From: Cellvibrio sp. OA-2007
GTDB taxonomy: Bacteria > Pseudomonadota > Gammaproteobacteria > Pseudomonadales > Cellvibrionaceae
Direction: 5' to 3'
DNA: 64,000 bases
Assembly (NCBI RefSeq): GCF_000953825.1
Contig: NZ_BBUL01000088.1
Location: 1-64,000 of the forward strand
Position numbers and translations under genes: made by a program. Of the stretch, positions 24,980 through 34,566 are shown one piece after another. The notes under the pieces are model-generated. The model was given only the letters and a program-made list of their open reading frames with translations. It made no database searches and was not told the DNA's origin. Position 1 is the first letter of the stretch. Each line of letters begins with the position of its first letter.

Positions 24980-27373
24980 TCAGGGATTCTTGCGCGGAGC
25001 CAGACGCTCAATAGCCAGCTTGAGCGTTTCGCGTCTGACCGGTTTGGTTAAATATTCTTCCGCCGGTTGGCGATTAAAGCGCTTACGCTCCTCAATCATG
25101 GATATCACAATAACGGGAATATCGCATATATCAGCATCGGCCTTAATTCGCTCAAATAAAATCCAACCGTGCTGATCGGGTAAAAATAAATCAAGCGTTA
25201 TGACATCGGGTTTAATCGATTGAATTAGGCGCCATCCACTTTCGGCATCACTGGCGGTATGGACTTGATAACCCTCTGCGCGAATAGTGCGCGCCATTAT
25301 GTCGAGAAACGCTGGGTCATCATCAATCATCACCACTTGTTCACCCGTTGCAGCGGGAACTAACGGAGCAACAGCAAGTGGTGGTGCATCTTCATCAATA
25401 GCGGGTTGCGTTTGCACTGTCGCAGGCTTCATTGGTAGCGGCAATTCCACAATAAATTTGGCTCCCGCGCCCAACTCGCTTTCAACGCGAATCTTACCGC
25501 CCATCAACTCACACAACTGGCGAGTAATGGACAAGCCCAAACCGCTGCCTTGAAATTTGCGCGTGGTACCCGAGTCGGCCTGCTTAAATGGATCAAAGAT
25601 TGCGACCTGCTGCTCCTGGGATATGCCAATACCTGTATCAGCCACACTGATATAAATTTGCTGCGGTTGATGATAAGCCTTAATTCTCACCTGACCACCG
25701 GGGGCAAACTTAATCGCATTACCCAACAAATTGATCAATATGTGGAGTAGTTTTTCCGGATCGGCCAAGGGCAAAAACTCACCATCATCGGCATCTACTT
25801 GCAGTTGTATAGCATTTTTTTCGGCGAGTGACGTCACTGTTCCAAGTGCCTCATCAACTAGCGTTGATAATTTTACTTCGGTTAAATCCAAATCCATTCG
25901 CCCGGATTCAATTTTAGCCAGATCCAGCACGCCATTAATTAGTTTTAGCAAGCGCTCACTGTTGAGAATAACGCGACTTAAATCTTTCAGATGATGCTCA
26001 TCATCCGCCAGCTTTAACTCTTCAATCACCACTTCGGTATAACCAATGATAGCCTGCAAGGGAGTACGCAACTCATGGCTCATCAAGGATAGGAATTCAC
26101 TTTTGGCTTTACTCGCATCCTCTGCTTTGCGCTTGGCAATGGCGAGCCGGTCGCGGGCTATTTGCAGATCTTGCGTGTGTGCCGCCAAGCGCTGGTTATC
26201 GCGACGCTTGATGGTATAGGCAATCAATACAGTGATAATTAATAGCGCGCCCAAAATCACTGAGCCCCATAAATAGCGCAGTGCCACTTTTTGCGAATCG
26301 ACCAGCTCATCCAAATCTACAATGGCATTTTTTTGTTTGAGGATGGTTTCCTCTTGGGTTTTAATTTTCGAATTTAAATAAGTGAGCCGTTTTTCTCGCG
26401 CATCAATCTCTTGCAAAATCGTACGCAAGTGCGCTTGCTGCGCATCCAATTCTTGAGTGCGCAAATCCACTTCATGCAACAGCGCTTCACGCTCTTGTTT
26501 ACTCGTTTCAATTTGAGTTTGCTGGTCTTGCAGCAGTATTTTTTGTTGTGCAATCAAGGCGTCACTTTTTTCAATGCCCTGATTCAACTCAGCCATTTGC
26601 GCCTGCAAACTGGCGTTCATTGCCTGCTGGGTTTTAATGGCAGTAGTTAATTCATTCAGCGTTTTCTCGCGCCCACGCAATTGTTTTTGCAGCGCAACCA
26701 AAGACGCCTGCCCTTGACGATACAATTTGGCAACATCAATTTCAGTGCCGCCATTCAAAATTAATTCCGGTAAAGGTGTTAAACCGTGATTAATAATATT
26801 GGATTTATTAACTTCAAATTTAAGCCGGTCATTATCGGTAGTAATCAGGTTAATCATCACCAATTGTTTATTATTATAGGACTCAGTCACCAGTAATACC
26901 GGCTTGCCTTCTAGCGCATCATAAATATCCGTTATAGTTTTGGCGTTCACCTTTTCAACATATACCATATGGTATTGCGCGAGGGAGCTCACCCGATTCA
27001 CCTGGGTAACTCGAATGGGTAAATTGCGCAACTTGACTCTATCGCGTAGCACCGCCAGCTCTGCCATTAGCGCAGGATTGTTCGCACCATAAACCGCGAG
27101 ATCGAATGAGGTCATTGTGGCTTGATTGGGCCACTCAATATTTTTAGCGAAGTTGTATAAATAGGAGGCGGTAATTTTTTCTTTGTTGAGCCCCTGCGCC
27201 CATACTGGGCTGGCACTGAGCAGAAGCAAGATGGCAGAGGAAAGTAACGCAAATAGCACTGTCTGCGCCCTGCCCAGCGGTTGCAACCAAGGGCGGCACA
27301 AAACGACGACTGACAGGAAGGTTTTCATTAACATCGGAGTAAGTCTTATCGCTATTTTCAACCACTGAAGCAT
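24980..27373 (-). CDS. Hybrid sensor histidine kinase with periplasmic YfiR (DUF4154) domain
   Basis: 797 residues. A signal peptide or anchor is followed by a YfiR/DUF4154 domain at about 60-205 (TASYLYNFAKNIEWPNQ, VNRVSSLAQYHMVYVEK). A long coiled coil spans 215-365. One membrane helix lies at about 372-392. HisKA has the phospho-His in SLMSHELRTPLQAIIG (about 437). HATPase_c follows with GTGIG- and GSGLGLS-type loops, then a C-terminal REC with Asp in VITLDLFLP. The periplasmic domain senses a signal, possibly relayed by the TonB receptor encoded just downstream. The C-terminal receiver stores the phosphate, but no separate output regulator is adjacent. An internal ATG at 27328 is an alternative start. 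Confidence 0.9.
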   Translation of the reverse strand: MLQWLKIAIRLTPMLMKTFLSVVVLCRPWLQPLGRAQTVLFALLSSAILLLLSASPVWAQGLNKEKITASYLYNFAKNIEWPNQATMTSFDLAVYGANNPALMAELAVLRDRVKLRNLPIRVTQVNRVSSLAQYHMVYVEKVNAKTITDIYDALEGKPVLLVTESYNNKQLVMINLITTDNDRLKFEVNKSNIINHGLTPLPELILNGGTEIDVAKLYRQGQASLVALQKQLRGREKTLNELTTAIKTQQAMNASLQAQMAELNQGIEKSDALIAQQKILLQDQQTQIETSKQEREALLHEVDLRTQELDAQQAHLRTILQEIDAREKRLTYLNSKIKTQEETILKQKNAIVDLDELVDSQKVALRYLWGSVILGALLIITVLIAYTIKRRDNQRLAAHTQDLQIARDRLAIAKRKAEDASKAKSEFLSLMSHELRTPLQAIIGYTEVVIEELKLADDEHHLKDLSRVILNSERLLKLINGVLDLAKIESGRMDLDLTEVKLSTLVDEALGTVTSLAEKNAIQLQVDADDGEFLPLADPEKLLHILINLLGNAIKFAPGGQVRIKAYHQPQQIYISVADTGIGISQEQQVAIFDPFKQADSGTTRKFQGSGLGLSITRQLCELMGGKIRVESELGAGAKFIVELPLPMKPATVQTQPAIDEDAPPLAVAPLVPAATGEQVVMIDDDPAFLDIMARTIRAEGYQVHTASDAESGWRLIQSIKPDVITLDLFLPDQHGWILFERIKADADICDIPVIVISMIEERKRFNRQPAEEYLTKPVRRETLKLAIERLAPRKNP

Positions 27374-27430
27374 AGCCTGTTCATTCAGCTATTGATAGGT
27401 CTTGCAAATTCCCCCCATCGCAAAAAACAA

Positions 27431-27452
27431 AAAGGCTCCCGCAGGAGCCTTT
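27431..27452 (-). terminator. Rho-independent terminator of the secreted-protein operon
   Basis: A 9-bp stem, AAAGGCTCC / GGAGCCTTT, with a 4-base loop, followed on the minus strand by TTTTTGTTTTTTG. It lies 31 bases beyond the stop of the jelly-roll-like gene. Confidence 0.9.
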
Positions 27453-27482
27453 AATCAGTGCGAACGCACAACACAAGGCGAA

Positions 27483-29000
27483 CTACATATAAGCCTTGGC
27501 AAAGGCTGCCTTAGACTCCTGGATATAACTGCGCACTTTTACCGCATGGGATTCCCAGAGTGCACGATCTTTTTCATCGGTAAAGGGGTTCTGATCTTTG
27601 GCTACCGAGCGATCAAACTTGTCATAAAATGTAATGACCGAAGAGGCAATTTGATTAAACCGCTCTTTAAAGACTTGCGTCTCTTCCATAGTGCCCGTCG
27701 CTTTCATCATGAATTGCACAAATTCCGTATTGGAGCTTGAGTGATTTTGATAGCTCTCAGCCTGCACCAAAAAGTAATTGTTAATTTCTTGTAACGCTGC
27801 GCTGCGCGTAGGCTCATCTTTGCTCAACACGCGATTATAATTTTCTTGCCCACGCCCCATGCCTCCGGCGATTAGTGATTCCTTCAGGTGTTTATCCAAG
27901 TCTTTGCGAAACTTATCCACTTCGCGCTGGATATCGACCAAATCTTTGTCCAGTGCAAGCACCGTATTTAGTTCTTTTTCTACCTCGGTCATAAAGCCTT
28001 CAACTTTAGTGAAGGTTTTCAAGCCATTAGCTTCTGCAAATTTACGCGCCTTGCGGTCAATACCCGCATTCTCGTAGGCGACCTTATCAAATGCAGTGGC
28101 AACAATAGTTTTAAAGGGTTCGGCAAACGCAGCATAAGCGCCTTGTGTCATTACGTTGAGTGTTGCAGTAGCTATATCACCCAAGGGGCGCAAGAGTGAG
28201 TCCATACGCGCTTTTTGCAGTGGCGATGCCACCAAGCGCACATCATTCACTATACCTTTAAACGTTTGATAGCCGAGTGGATTGGCCATCTTGCCGCGTT
28301 CAGAGGTTGCTAACACCAGAGTCACACTGGAGTAAATGCCATTGGCATACTCCAAATACTGGCGCTGCACATCAATTTGCGCAGCGTAGTTTTTACCCAG
28401 CGTGCGCAATGCATCGGCTTGCACCTGATAGTTTTTGTCGTCACGCAATTTGCCCAACACTTCAGCAATCACTTTTTCCTGATTTTTTTGCAGTGCAGTG
28501 TCCAGCAAAATTTTTTCCAAGCTCAAGTCATCGATCCAAGCCTGACCATTGGTCACCTCAAAATCAAGGCGTAGATATTTTTTGCCCGGATCGTCAATTG
28601 AAATACGCTTTGCATGATATTCGGCTGAATCATTGCTGCCCTGTATCTGCCCCACCCGCACCCAACCGCTATCGCTATTTTGGTTGCTCGCGACGAGAAC
28701 ATTGATTTTATATTGCGCCGCAGGCGATGAGGTTTTGATCCAAAACTCCAATGTGCCCTGCTCGCTTAAATGAGTACGCAAACGCACCGACGCCTCACCT
28801 TGCTCAAACTGTAATGCCCCAGTGCCCGTGCGCGCCTGCTCTTTGGAAAAAGTTGCGCCATACATCAGCGCCCACTTTTTTTGCTCTGCGTCATTTTCAA
28901 ATCCGCTCTTAAAAATCACCGACTTTTGCTGCGCCCCGGCAAAAGCAGCCGTCAAGCTGATGGTGGATACAACTAAAACACTCGCGATTTTTTTCAACAT
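27483..29000 (-). CDS. Secreted protein with N-terminal jelly-roll-like domain, function unknown
   Basis: 505 residues from ATG 29000, where the signal peptide begins (MLKKIASVLVVSTISLTAAFAGA). Upstream in-frame codons to 29027 use TTG and are less likely. Residues about 30-170 resemble a carbohydrate-binding jelly roll (FKSGFENDAEQKKWAL, GTLEFWIKTSS, YLRLDFEVTNGQAWIDDLSLEK). The remaining 330 residues are helical, charged and of no family I recognise. They include a long helix with alternating Lys/Asp/Leu (LDKDLVDIQREVDKFRKDLDKHL). It is likely periplasmic or surface exposed. It follows the degenerate deacetylase-like gene on the same strand and ends at its own terminator. Confidence 0.65.
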   Translation of the reverse strand: MLKKIASVLVVSTISLTAAFAGAQQKSVIFKSGFENDAEQKKWALMYGATFSKEQARTGTGALQFEQGEASVRLRTHLSEQGTLEFWIKTSSPAAQYKINVLVASNQNSDSGWVRVGQIQGSNDSAEYHAKRISIDDPGKKYLRLDFEVTNGQAWIDDLSLEKILLDTALQKNQEKVIAEVLGKLRDDKNYQVQADALRTLGKNYAAQIDVQRQYLEYANGIYSSVTLVLATSERGKMANPLGYQTFKGIVNDVRLVASPLQKARMDSLLRPLGDIATATLNVMTQGAYAAFAEPFKTIVATAFDKVAYENAGIDRKARKFAEANGLKTFTKVEGFMTEVEKELNTVLALDKDLVDIQREVDKFRKDLDKHLKESLIAGGMGRGQENYNRVLSKDEPTRSAALQEINNYFLVQAESYQNHSSSNTEFVQFMMKATGTMEETQVFKERFNQIASSVITFYDKFDRSVAKDQNPFTDEKDRALWESHAVKVRSYIQESKAAFAKAYM

Positions 29001-29072
29001 GTTGATCTCGTAGCTCTTCATCATCAATCGTGGTTAACAGTAAACATAAATTTCAACAAGCCATTGCCAGTT

Positions 29073-30005
29073 CTATTCAACTAGCCCTGGGACTCTAGTC
29101 TGCAAGAAAGAATCGACCATTGTTTTGCGCTCCCCCAAGACACGTGCATAAACAACACGCTCATCGCGCAGGCGTGTTATGGAATTTAAATAGTTATTCG
29201 CCCCCCAGCGGTTGGCTGCAATCGGGTTGGCAATCGGGTCATTCATGGCGCGCTCAGCGGCGATCATTGTCCAACCCTGCTCGTGCAAGCGATCTACCAG
29301 GGCAACAATAAAATAGGCAGCCAAATCATTTTCTTGCAATACCAGCACTTGCCTTGGCGAATAACCCAACAGGTTAAACGCTTTGGCATCCTGCTGCGCA
29401 AGCGACTGCGCAATAAAATCGACATAGGCATCTTCCAGTGTGGCCATATTCACTGGGCGATTAGCGCGAATTTTTTTCTGATACAACTGGTCCAGATATT
29501 GATCTACCCCGCGCATAGGGTTTATACCGGTAAATGCAGGTTGATAACCGCGCGCCTGCAAAAAATTCGCCAGCCCATTTTGAAGATTCACATCGCCGTA
29601 TTCGTGTAGATAAGAAAAATGAACATGTTTTTTATAACCGCGATAAGCCTGCAGCACCCGATTAGCTTTAAGGATGCCAACTTCGTAAGCATAGAGATCG
29701 CTTTTGGTTACCAAACTGTGGCCATGCCCGGCGTTTACCAATAGGTGCCCTTTATCGCTGTAAAGAGCCAAACGCGCTTTGTCTTTTTGATCAATACCTT
29801 TGGTTTTAATTAAAAACATCGCTTGCGGAACACCTGCTGTTGCCAAATTTCGCACCAGCATTTGTGAACGCGCCATAGCATCCAGCGAGGTGGACGTTTG
29901 CAATGTGTGATCAAATGCAATGACTACTTCTCGCGCGTTAACCGCCCCGGAAGTAGCCATGAGACCAATCCAACACAAACTACCGAGCAACCAATTTTTC
30001 AACAC
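29073..30005 (-). CDS. Exported polysaccharide-deacetylase-like protein, degenerate motifs
   Basis: 310 residues with a Sec signal peptide (LLGSLCWIGLMATSGAVNA). The start of the mature domain (EVVIAFDHTLQTSTSLDAMA...LATAGVPQAMFLI) and LVNAGHGHSLVTKSDLYAYEV follow the layout of NodB-type polysaccharide deacetylases. The usual TFDDGP and NHTxxH metal motifs are altered to AFDHT and NAGHGH. The C-terminal half is not typical of the family. It may be a non-catalytic relative or may use a different metal site. It is probably co-transcribed with the VOC gene (37 bases upstream) and the jelly-roll-like gene downstream. Confidence 0.5.
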   Translation of the reverse strand: MLKNWLLGSLCWIGLMATSGAVNAREVVIAFDHTLQTSTSLDAMARSQMLVRNLATAGVPQAMFLIKTKGIDQKDKARLALYSDKGHLLVNAGHGHSLVTKSDLYAYEVGILKANRVLQAYRGYKKHVHFSYLHEYGDVNLQNGLANFLQARGYQPAFTGINPMRGVDQYLDQLYQKKIRANRPVNMATLEDAYVDFIAQSLAQQDAKAFNLLGYSPRQVLVLQENDLAAYFIVALVDRLHEQGWTMIAAERAMNDPIANPIAANRWGANNYLNSITRLRDERVVYARVLGERKTMVDSFLQTRVPGLVE

Positions 30006-30042
30006 AGGCTTTTCTCATGTAAAAAAGTTATTGGGTAGAACC

Positions 30043-30450
30043 TTACTCAGGTAACTCATACAGCTCCAACGGTAAACCGTCTGGATCCTGAAAAAATGTA
30101 AACCGCTTTAAGGTGTACTCGTCAATACGCACCGGCTCCACATTAATCTGGTGAGACGCTAACCAGGCGATATATTGATCCAGGTCGCGCACCACAAATG
30201 CCAGATGACGCAAACCACAGGCCTCAGGTTGCGATGGGCGTGCCGGCGGATTGGGAAAGGAAAACAATTCCAGCTGCGTGCCATCTGGTAAAGCCAAATC
30301 CAACTTCCACGAGGCGCGCGCCGCGCGATAATGCTCTGCAATAATCTGCAACCCTAAAACATCGACGTAAAAGTGTTTGGATTTTTCATAATCCACACAG
30401 ATCAGTGCAACATGGTGAACTGCTTGTAAAACCGGCGCGCCAGACGTCAT
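30043..30450 (-). CDS. VOC-family metalloprotein (glyoxalase-I-like)
   Basis: 135 residues, one complete VOC module of two beta-alpha-beta-beta-beta units. Metal-ligand positions are visible as His in VHHVALICVDYEKSKHFYVDVLGL, Glu in TQLELFSFP, His in LRHLAFVVRDLD and Glu in DPDGLPLELYE. This pattern matches the small SMU1112c/YaeR-type (GloA2) proteins. They bind a divalent metal, but their substrate is not known. True glyoxalase I activity cannot be claimed. It is the first gene of a possible three-gene minus-strand group. Confidence 0.85.
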   Translation of the reverse strand: MTSGAPVLQAVHHVALICVDYEKSKHFYVDVLGLQIIAEHYRAARASWKLDLALPDGTQLELFSFPNPPARPSQPEACGLRHLAFVVRDLDQYIAWLASHQINVEPVRIDEYTLKRFTFFQDPDGLPLELYELPE

Positions 30451-30678
30451 GAATCACTCGCTTTACGTTAACGCCACACCACTCAACTGGGCTATCCGCC
30501 GGGCGGGCAAGGGCAACAGGGTTTTAGTATAACCTTCCGCCTTGTAAAAACGATGGTTTTTACCCAAGCCAGATGGCCCGTGCTTATGCTGCCCCGCTTT
30601 AGCTGTATCCTGTCTGAACAGCCATCGCACCCAACTCTCGCCCATGCCGGCATAGTGGCGCAAATTGCGGCCATAAAA

Positions 30679-30699
30679 AATCCCGGGCTAGCCGGGATT
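30679..30699 (-). terminator. Rho-independent terminator of the chemotaxis operon
   Basis: An 8-bp stem, AATCCCGG / CCGGGATT, with a 5-base loop, followed by TTTTTTA on the minus strand. It lies 10 bases after the stop of the REC-EAL gene, the last gene of the che cluster. Confidence 0.88.
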
Positions 30700-30708
30700 C
30701 AAAGATAT

Positions 30709-31932
30709 CTATTTGCGCTGTTGCCGTCGCAATTGGCTTAAGCCGGTTTTAATGAACGCCAATAAGTCATCGGGAAATAAGGGTTTAGAAAAATAATACC
30801 CCTGTACCAAATCGACCCCCAACGAATGGATAATGTGAAAATCCTCTTCCGTCTCTACTCCTTCCGCAACCGTTGTCAGATTTAAATTTTTAGCCAACTC
30901 AACCGTGCTAGCCAAAATCGTTAACTGTTGTGGGCGAGCGGCAGAGCGATGCACCAGTGAGCGATCGATTTTTAATTCGGTCGCAGGCACACGGGATAAT
31001 TGCTGCGCATTCGCAAAACCAGTGCCGTAATCATCAATTGCAATATGAAAACCTTTCAAACGCAAGCGTGCCAAAGTGCGAATGGCACTGGCCAATTCGC
31101 CCAACAAAGCATTTTCGGTAATTTCAAATGTTACATCCGCAGGGGCTATACCATAGTCTTCCGCGAGCTTGCATAACCAATCAACCATATCGGAATCCGC
31201 TAATGACAGCGGCGATAAATTAAACGCAAGATTGAAACGCAAACCATAATTTTGCCAAGTCTGTTTATGCTGAAAGGCAACTTGCAATAGATGCCGGGTG
31301 AGCATATCAATCATGCCGTGGCGTTCAGCCAGCGGGATAAACACACCAGGTGAGATGGTGCCCTTTTGTGGATGACGCCAACGCGCCAAGGCTTCAACTC
31401 CTTTCAACATCAACCCCTGCACTGTGAGCTTGGGTTGAAACGCCAAGGTCAACTCACCATTGGCAAGTGCCTGCCCCAACTCAACCGCAGTGACATCATT
31501 TTCCGGCGCAACTTTGGGCTCGGATGCTTTGCTTTTTGCATCCTGAATAAAGCGCAACAGACTGCACTCTAGTGCATCGGGTAGCAGCGGTTTCTGGAAA
31601 GTGCCGAGCACATGCAAACCATCGGCTTCGGCCATAGTGCCAACACTGGCGATTAAAATAGGGTCTTTGGCACTGAGAATAATCACACTGCTAGTACACT
31701 TGTTTTGTGCCATCGAACGAATCAGCTCAACACCGTCCATAATCGGCATTTCAAGATCAATCAGCACCACATCCACACTGCGCGCAGCAAGCACCTGCAG
31801 CGCATCAACACCATTGGCCGCATCATGAAGATCATTCACGCCCAAATCCTGACACAACTCTTTTGCGTACTGACGCTGGGTCAGACTGTCGTCAGTAACT
31901 AACACACTCAACTCGGAAATCGCTGACTTCAT
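30709..31932 (-). CDS. Response regulator with c-di-GMP phosphodiesterase (EAL) domain
   Basis: 407 residues. A REC domain at 8-130 ([16 protein letters not shown] with acceptor Asp, FQKPL) is followed by an EAL domain at about 150-400. The EAL catalytic signatures look intact: [43 protein letters not shown] and [12 protein letters not shown]. It resembles VieA/PvrR-type regulators without an HTH. The start overlaps cheB by 4 bases (ATGA), so it belongs to the chemotaxis operon. It would link phosphorelay input to a fall in c-di-GMP and hence to motility. Confidence 0.92.
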   Translation of the reverse strand: MKSAISELSVLVTDDSLTQRQYAKELCQDLGVNDLHDAANGVDALQVLAARSVDVVLIDLEMPIMDGVELIRSMAQNKCTSSVIILSAKDPILIASVGTMAEADGLHVLGTFQKPLLPDALECSLLRFIQDAKSKASEPKVAPENDVTAVELGQALANGELTLAFQPKLTVQGLMLKGVEALARWRHPQKGTISPGVFIPLAERHGMIDMLTRHLLQVAFQHKQTWQNYGLRFNLAFNLSPLSLADSDMVDWLCKLAEDYGIAPADVTFEITENALLGELASAIRTLARLRLKGFHIAIDDYGTGFANAQQLSRVPATELKIDRSLVHRSAARPQQLTILASTVELAKNLNLTTVAEGVETEEDFHIIHSLGVDLVQGYYFSKPLFPDDLLAFIKTGLSQLRRQQRK

Positions 31933-32975
31933 GCCTTGCCCCCCAGAACTGCAGGTATTTGCGATAAGGGCATAACCTCCTTTGCCGCCCCGAGGTTAAT
32001 TGCCTCTTTAGGCATACCAAACACAACACAGGACTGTTCATCTTGCGCGATAGTTCTACAACCAACCTGCCGCATTTCCAATAAACCTCTTGCGCCATCA
32101 TCGCCCATTCCGGTCATGATAATACCCATTGCATTGCGCCCGGCTGCGCGCGCCGCTGAACGAAACAACACATCGACTGAAGGGCAGTGCCGGTTCACAC
32201 TTGGGCCGCGAAATACTTTGGCGACATACTGCGCACCCGAGCGCTGTACTTCAAGATGATGTCCACCCGGTGCGATTAATACGCGCCCGGGAATCAACCG
32301 GTCACCTGTCTCCGCCTCTTTTACATCCACCTCACAGAGCCCGTCCAAGCGCTTGGCAAACGCTGCGGTAAATTTTTCAGGCATATGCTGTACCACCGCG
32401 ATGCCCGGACAAGTGCGGGGAATTTTGCTGAGAATTTCTTCCAATGCTTGAGTGCCGCCGGTTGACGTACCAATCACGATGATCGTATCCGTGGTCGCGG
32501 CCATACTGACTAAATCTGAAGCCGGTGCCAAGGGAGCAGCTTTTTTAGCGCTGACAGCAGTTCCACGCCGCGCGACATGTGCGCCAGCCGCACCTCTCAC
32601 CGTTTGCCAAAGCAAATGTTTTGCTTCAAGAAGAAAATCTTTAACGCCCAATTGGGGCTTGGTAATGACATCAATCGCACCTGCCGACAAGGCCTGCAAC
32701 GTCAGCTCAGCGCCTTTTTCCGCTAAGGAGGAACAAATAATTACCGGTGTCGGCCGCTCATGCATAAGTTGACGGAGAAAGGTCAAGCCATCCATGCGCG
32801 GCATTTCAATATCCAACAAAATGACATCGGGCCATTTTTTTTGCATTTGTTGCTGGGCAAAAATAGGATCAGAGGCGGTGGCATAGACATTAATATCCGC
32901 TGCTTCATTCAGCACACCACTCAGCACTTGGCGCACAACGGCTGAATCATCTACTACCATCACATCAATTGTCAT
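31929..32975 (-). CDS. cheB: Chemotaxis protein-glutamate methylesterase CheB
   Basis: 348 residues. The N-terminal receiver has acceptor Asp55 in [12 protein letters not shown] linker lies at about 130-165. The C-terminal methylesterase has catalytic Ser in [10 protein letters not shown], His in [16 protein letters not shown] and Asp in [11 protein letters not shown]. CheB removes methyl groups from receptor glutamates and deamidates glutamines, which resets receptor sensitivity. CheA activates it by phosphorylation. It starts 128 bases after cheD and overlaps the REC-EAL gene at its 3' end. Confidence 0.95.
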   Translation of the reverse strand: MTIDVMVVDDSAVVRQVLSGVLNEAADINVYATASDPIFAQQQMQKKWPDVILLDIEMPRMDGLTFLRQLMHERPTPVIICSSLAEKGAELTLQALSAGAIDVITKPQLGVKDFLLEAKHLLWQTVRGAAGAHVARRGTAVSAKKAAPLAPASDLVSMAATTDTIIVIGTSTGGTQALEEILSKIPRTCPGIAVVQHMPEKFTAAFAKRLDGLCEVDVKEAETGDRLIPGRVLIAPGGHHLEVQRSGAQYVAKVFRGPSVNRHCPSVDVLFRSAARAAGRNAMGIIMTGMGDDGARGLLEMRQVGCRTIAQDEQSCVVFGMPKEAINLGAAKEVMPLSQIPAVLGGKA

Positions 32976-33103
32976 AATCTCTCTACTTTCAGCGCGTTAA
33001 ATGAATCGACCAGTTCACCGAACATTGAAGACCAAACACAGCACTTGCGACGGCCAGACTGCAATTAACCAAGTATTGACGATCACACCGTTATTTCAAT
33101 GAT

Positions 33104-33610
33104 TCAACGCTGATTCATTTGATAATGTTTTAACTGAATTTCACCCGTAGACATAACCAGCATCAGCGACCGGGAGATGTCGCCGCCAACATCTGTTTGA
33201 ATGGGTTGAAGTTTTTCGCGCCGCAGCCACTGACAGGCATAGGCAATATTGTCCTGCCCGATTGAAGTTGAGGTGCGATAGGCAAACATATCACCACCGC
33301 CAAAAAGCCCAAGCTGATACTCAGCAATATCGGCATGTGCCAACATTGACTTTTTCATCTGCGCCAAAGCATGAACGGCATAGCGACAATCGCCAACAGC
33401 CCCTTGGACTGGAATATTTTTTTTCTTTGGTTCAGTCGCGAGTAAATAGTGACACAAGCCACCAATTTTCAATTTAGGATGCCATGCGGTCAACGCGACG
33501 CATGAACCCAACACTGTATGTAACCGCTCATATTCACCACCGAAATACCACTCACCTGGATGGACGCTGTGTAATGGCTTTATAAGTGGCGCAACGGCCA
33601 TAAGGCTCAC
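33104..33610 (-). CDS. cheD: Chemoreceptor glutamine deamidase CheD
   Basis: 168 residues. The catalytic Cys and His are seen in LGSCVALTAWHPKLKIGGLCHYLL, followed by the conserved FGGGDMF and GGDISRSL segments. CheD deamidates specific receptor glutamines and in some species is docked by CheC. No cheC gene lies here. The start overlaps the cheR stop by 4 bases. Confidence 0.92.
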   Translation of the reverse strand: MSLMAVAPLIKPLHSVHPGEWYFGGEYERLHTVLGSCVALTAWHPKLKIGGLCHYLLATEPKKKNIPVQGAVGDCRYAVHALAQMKKSMLAHADIAEYQLGLFGGGDMFAYRTSTSIGQDNIAYACQWLRREKLQPIQTDVGGDISRSLMLVMSTGEIQLKHYQMNQR

Positions 33611-34440
33611 CGCCCGACCAAACGATAAATAGCGGGCTTAACCGGCGCAAATCGCGCGCTGATGCCATGTAAACTCTCCGAATGCCCAACATACAAAATT
33701 CCGCCAGGGTTTAATTTTTCCGCAATTCTTTCCAAAATTTTTGTTTTGTTTTCGTTTTCAAAATAAATCAGCACATTGCGTAGAAACACTAAATCAAAAT
33801 TTCCTATATCTGGAAAATCCTCATGCAAATTTAACGTGAAGAAATGTACCGACTCGCGCAACTCAGCGGTTACCCGCACATTGCCCTGCTGCGGCCCAAC
33901 CCCCTTACGACAAAAACGGCGCAAATACTCTGGTGGAATATTTTTGGTGCGCATTTCAGGATAAATACCCACTTTTGCCTGTTCGACCACCGTGCGATTG
34001 ACATCCGAACACAACAATTCCCACTCGCTTTGACAGCGATCCTTCAGCAGCATGGCAATACTATAAGGTTCCTCCCCAGTAGACGATGCAGCACTCCACA
34101 CCCGAAAATTACGACCCGGCCTCAATGCAGGTAAGATTTCCTGTTGCAAATAATCGAAATGTTTTTGTTCGCGAAAAAAATAGGTTTCATTCGTAGTGAT
34201 CAACTCTAACGCAAGATTCAACTCGGTTTTTCCCTGCGGGCTTTGAATCAAACGATAATAATCACTAAATCCTTTAACCTGACATGCCTGCAGACGTTTC
34301 CACAAACGATTACTCAATAGCGCTTTTTTCTGGGCGGGTAAAAAAATTCCCAACTTATCTTGAATTAGCCGCTGAAACAGCTGGAACTCTTTGTCTGAAG
34401 GGATGGGAGTAGTGTTGTCCATTTCCATAGCGAGACTCAT
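33607..34440 (-). CDS. cheR: Chemotaxis protein methyltransferase CheR
   Basis: 277 residues from ATG 34440. The open frame begins at GTG 34473, and ATG 34428 is also possible. The N-terminal helical domain (FQLFQRLIQDKLGIFL) precedes the SAM-dependent methyltransferase domain with TNETYFFREQKHFDYL, the SAM loop VWSAASSTGEEPYSIAML and LVFLRNVLIYFE. CheR methylates receptor glutamates. Its partner esterase CheB is in the same operon. No TPR or pentapeptide tether is seen. Confidence 0.94.
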   Translation of the reverse strand: MSLAMEMDNTTPIPSDKEFQLFQRLIQDKLGIFLPAQKKALLSNRLWKRLQACQVKGFSDYYRLIQSPQGKTELNLALELITTNETYFFREQKHFDYLQQEILPALRPGRNFRVWSAASSTGEEPYSIAMLLKDRCQSEWELLCSDVNRTVVEQAKVGIYPEMRTKNIPPEYLRRFCRKGVGPQQGNVRVTAELRESVHFFTLNLHEDFPDIGNFDLVFLRNVLIYFENENKTKILERIAEKLNPGGILYVGHSESLHGISARFAPVKPAIYRLVGR

Positions 34441-34566
34441 CTTATTAACTTTTATCGACGCACAGTCAGCCACCTTATTGTGCGCCGCTTATTGCCAACC
34501 AATGTGAAGCGCCTGATTTACTACCGCAAAACAAATGCATACATTCTGGTTGGCAATAACTCCATC

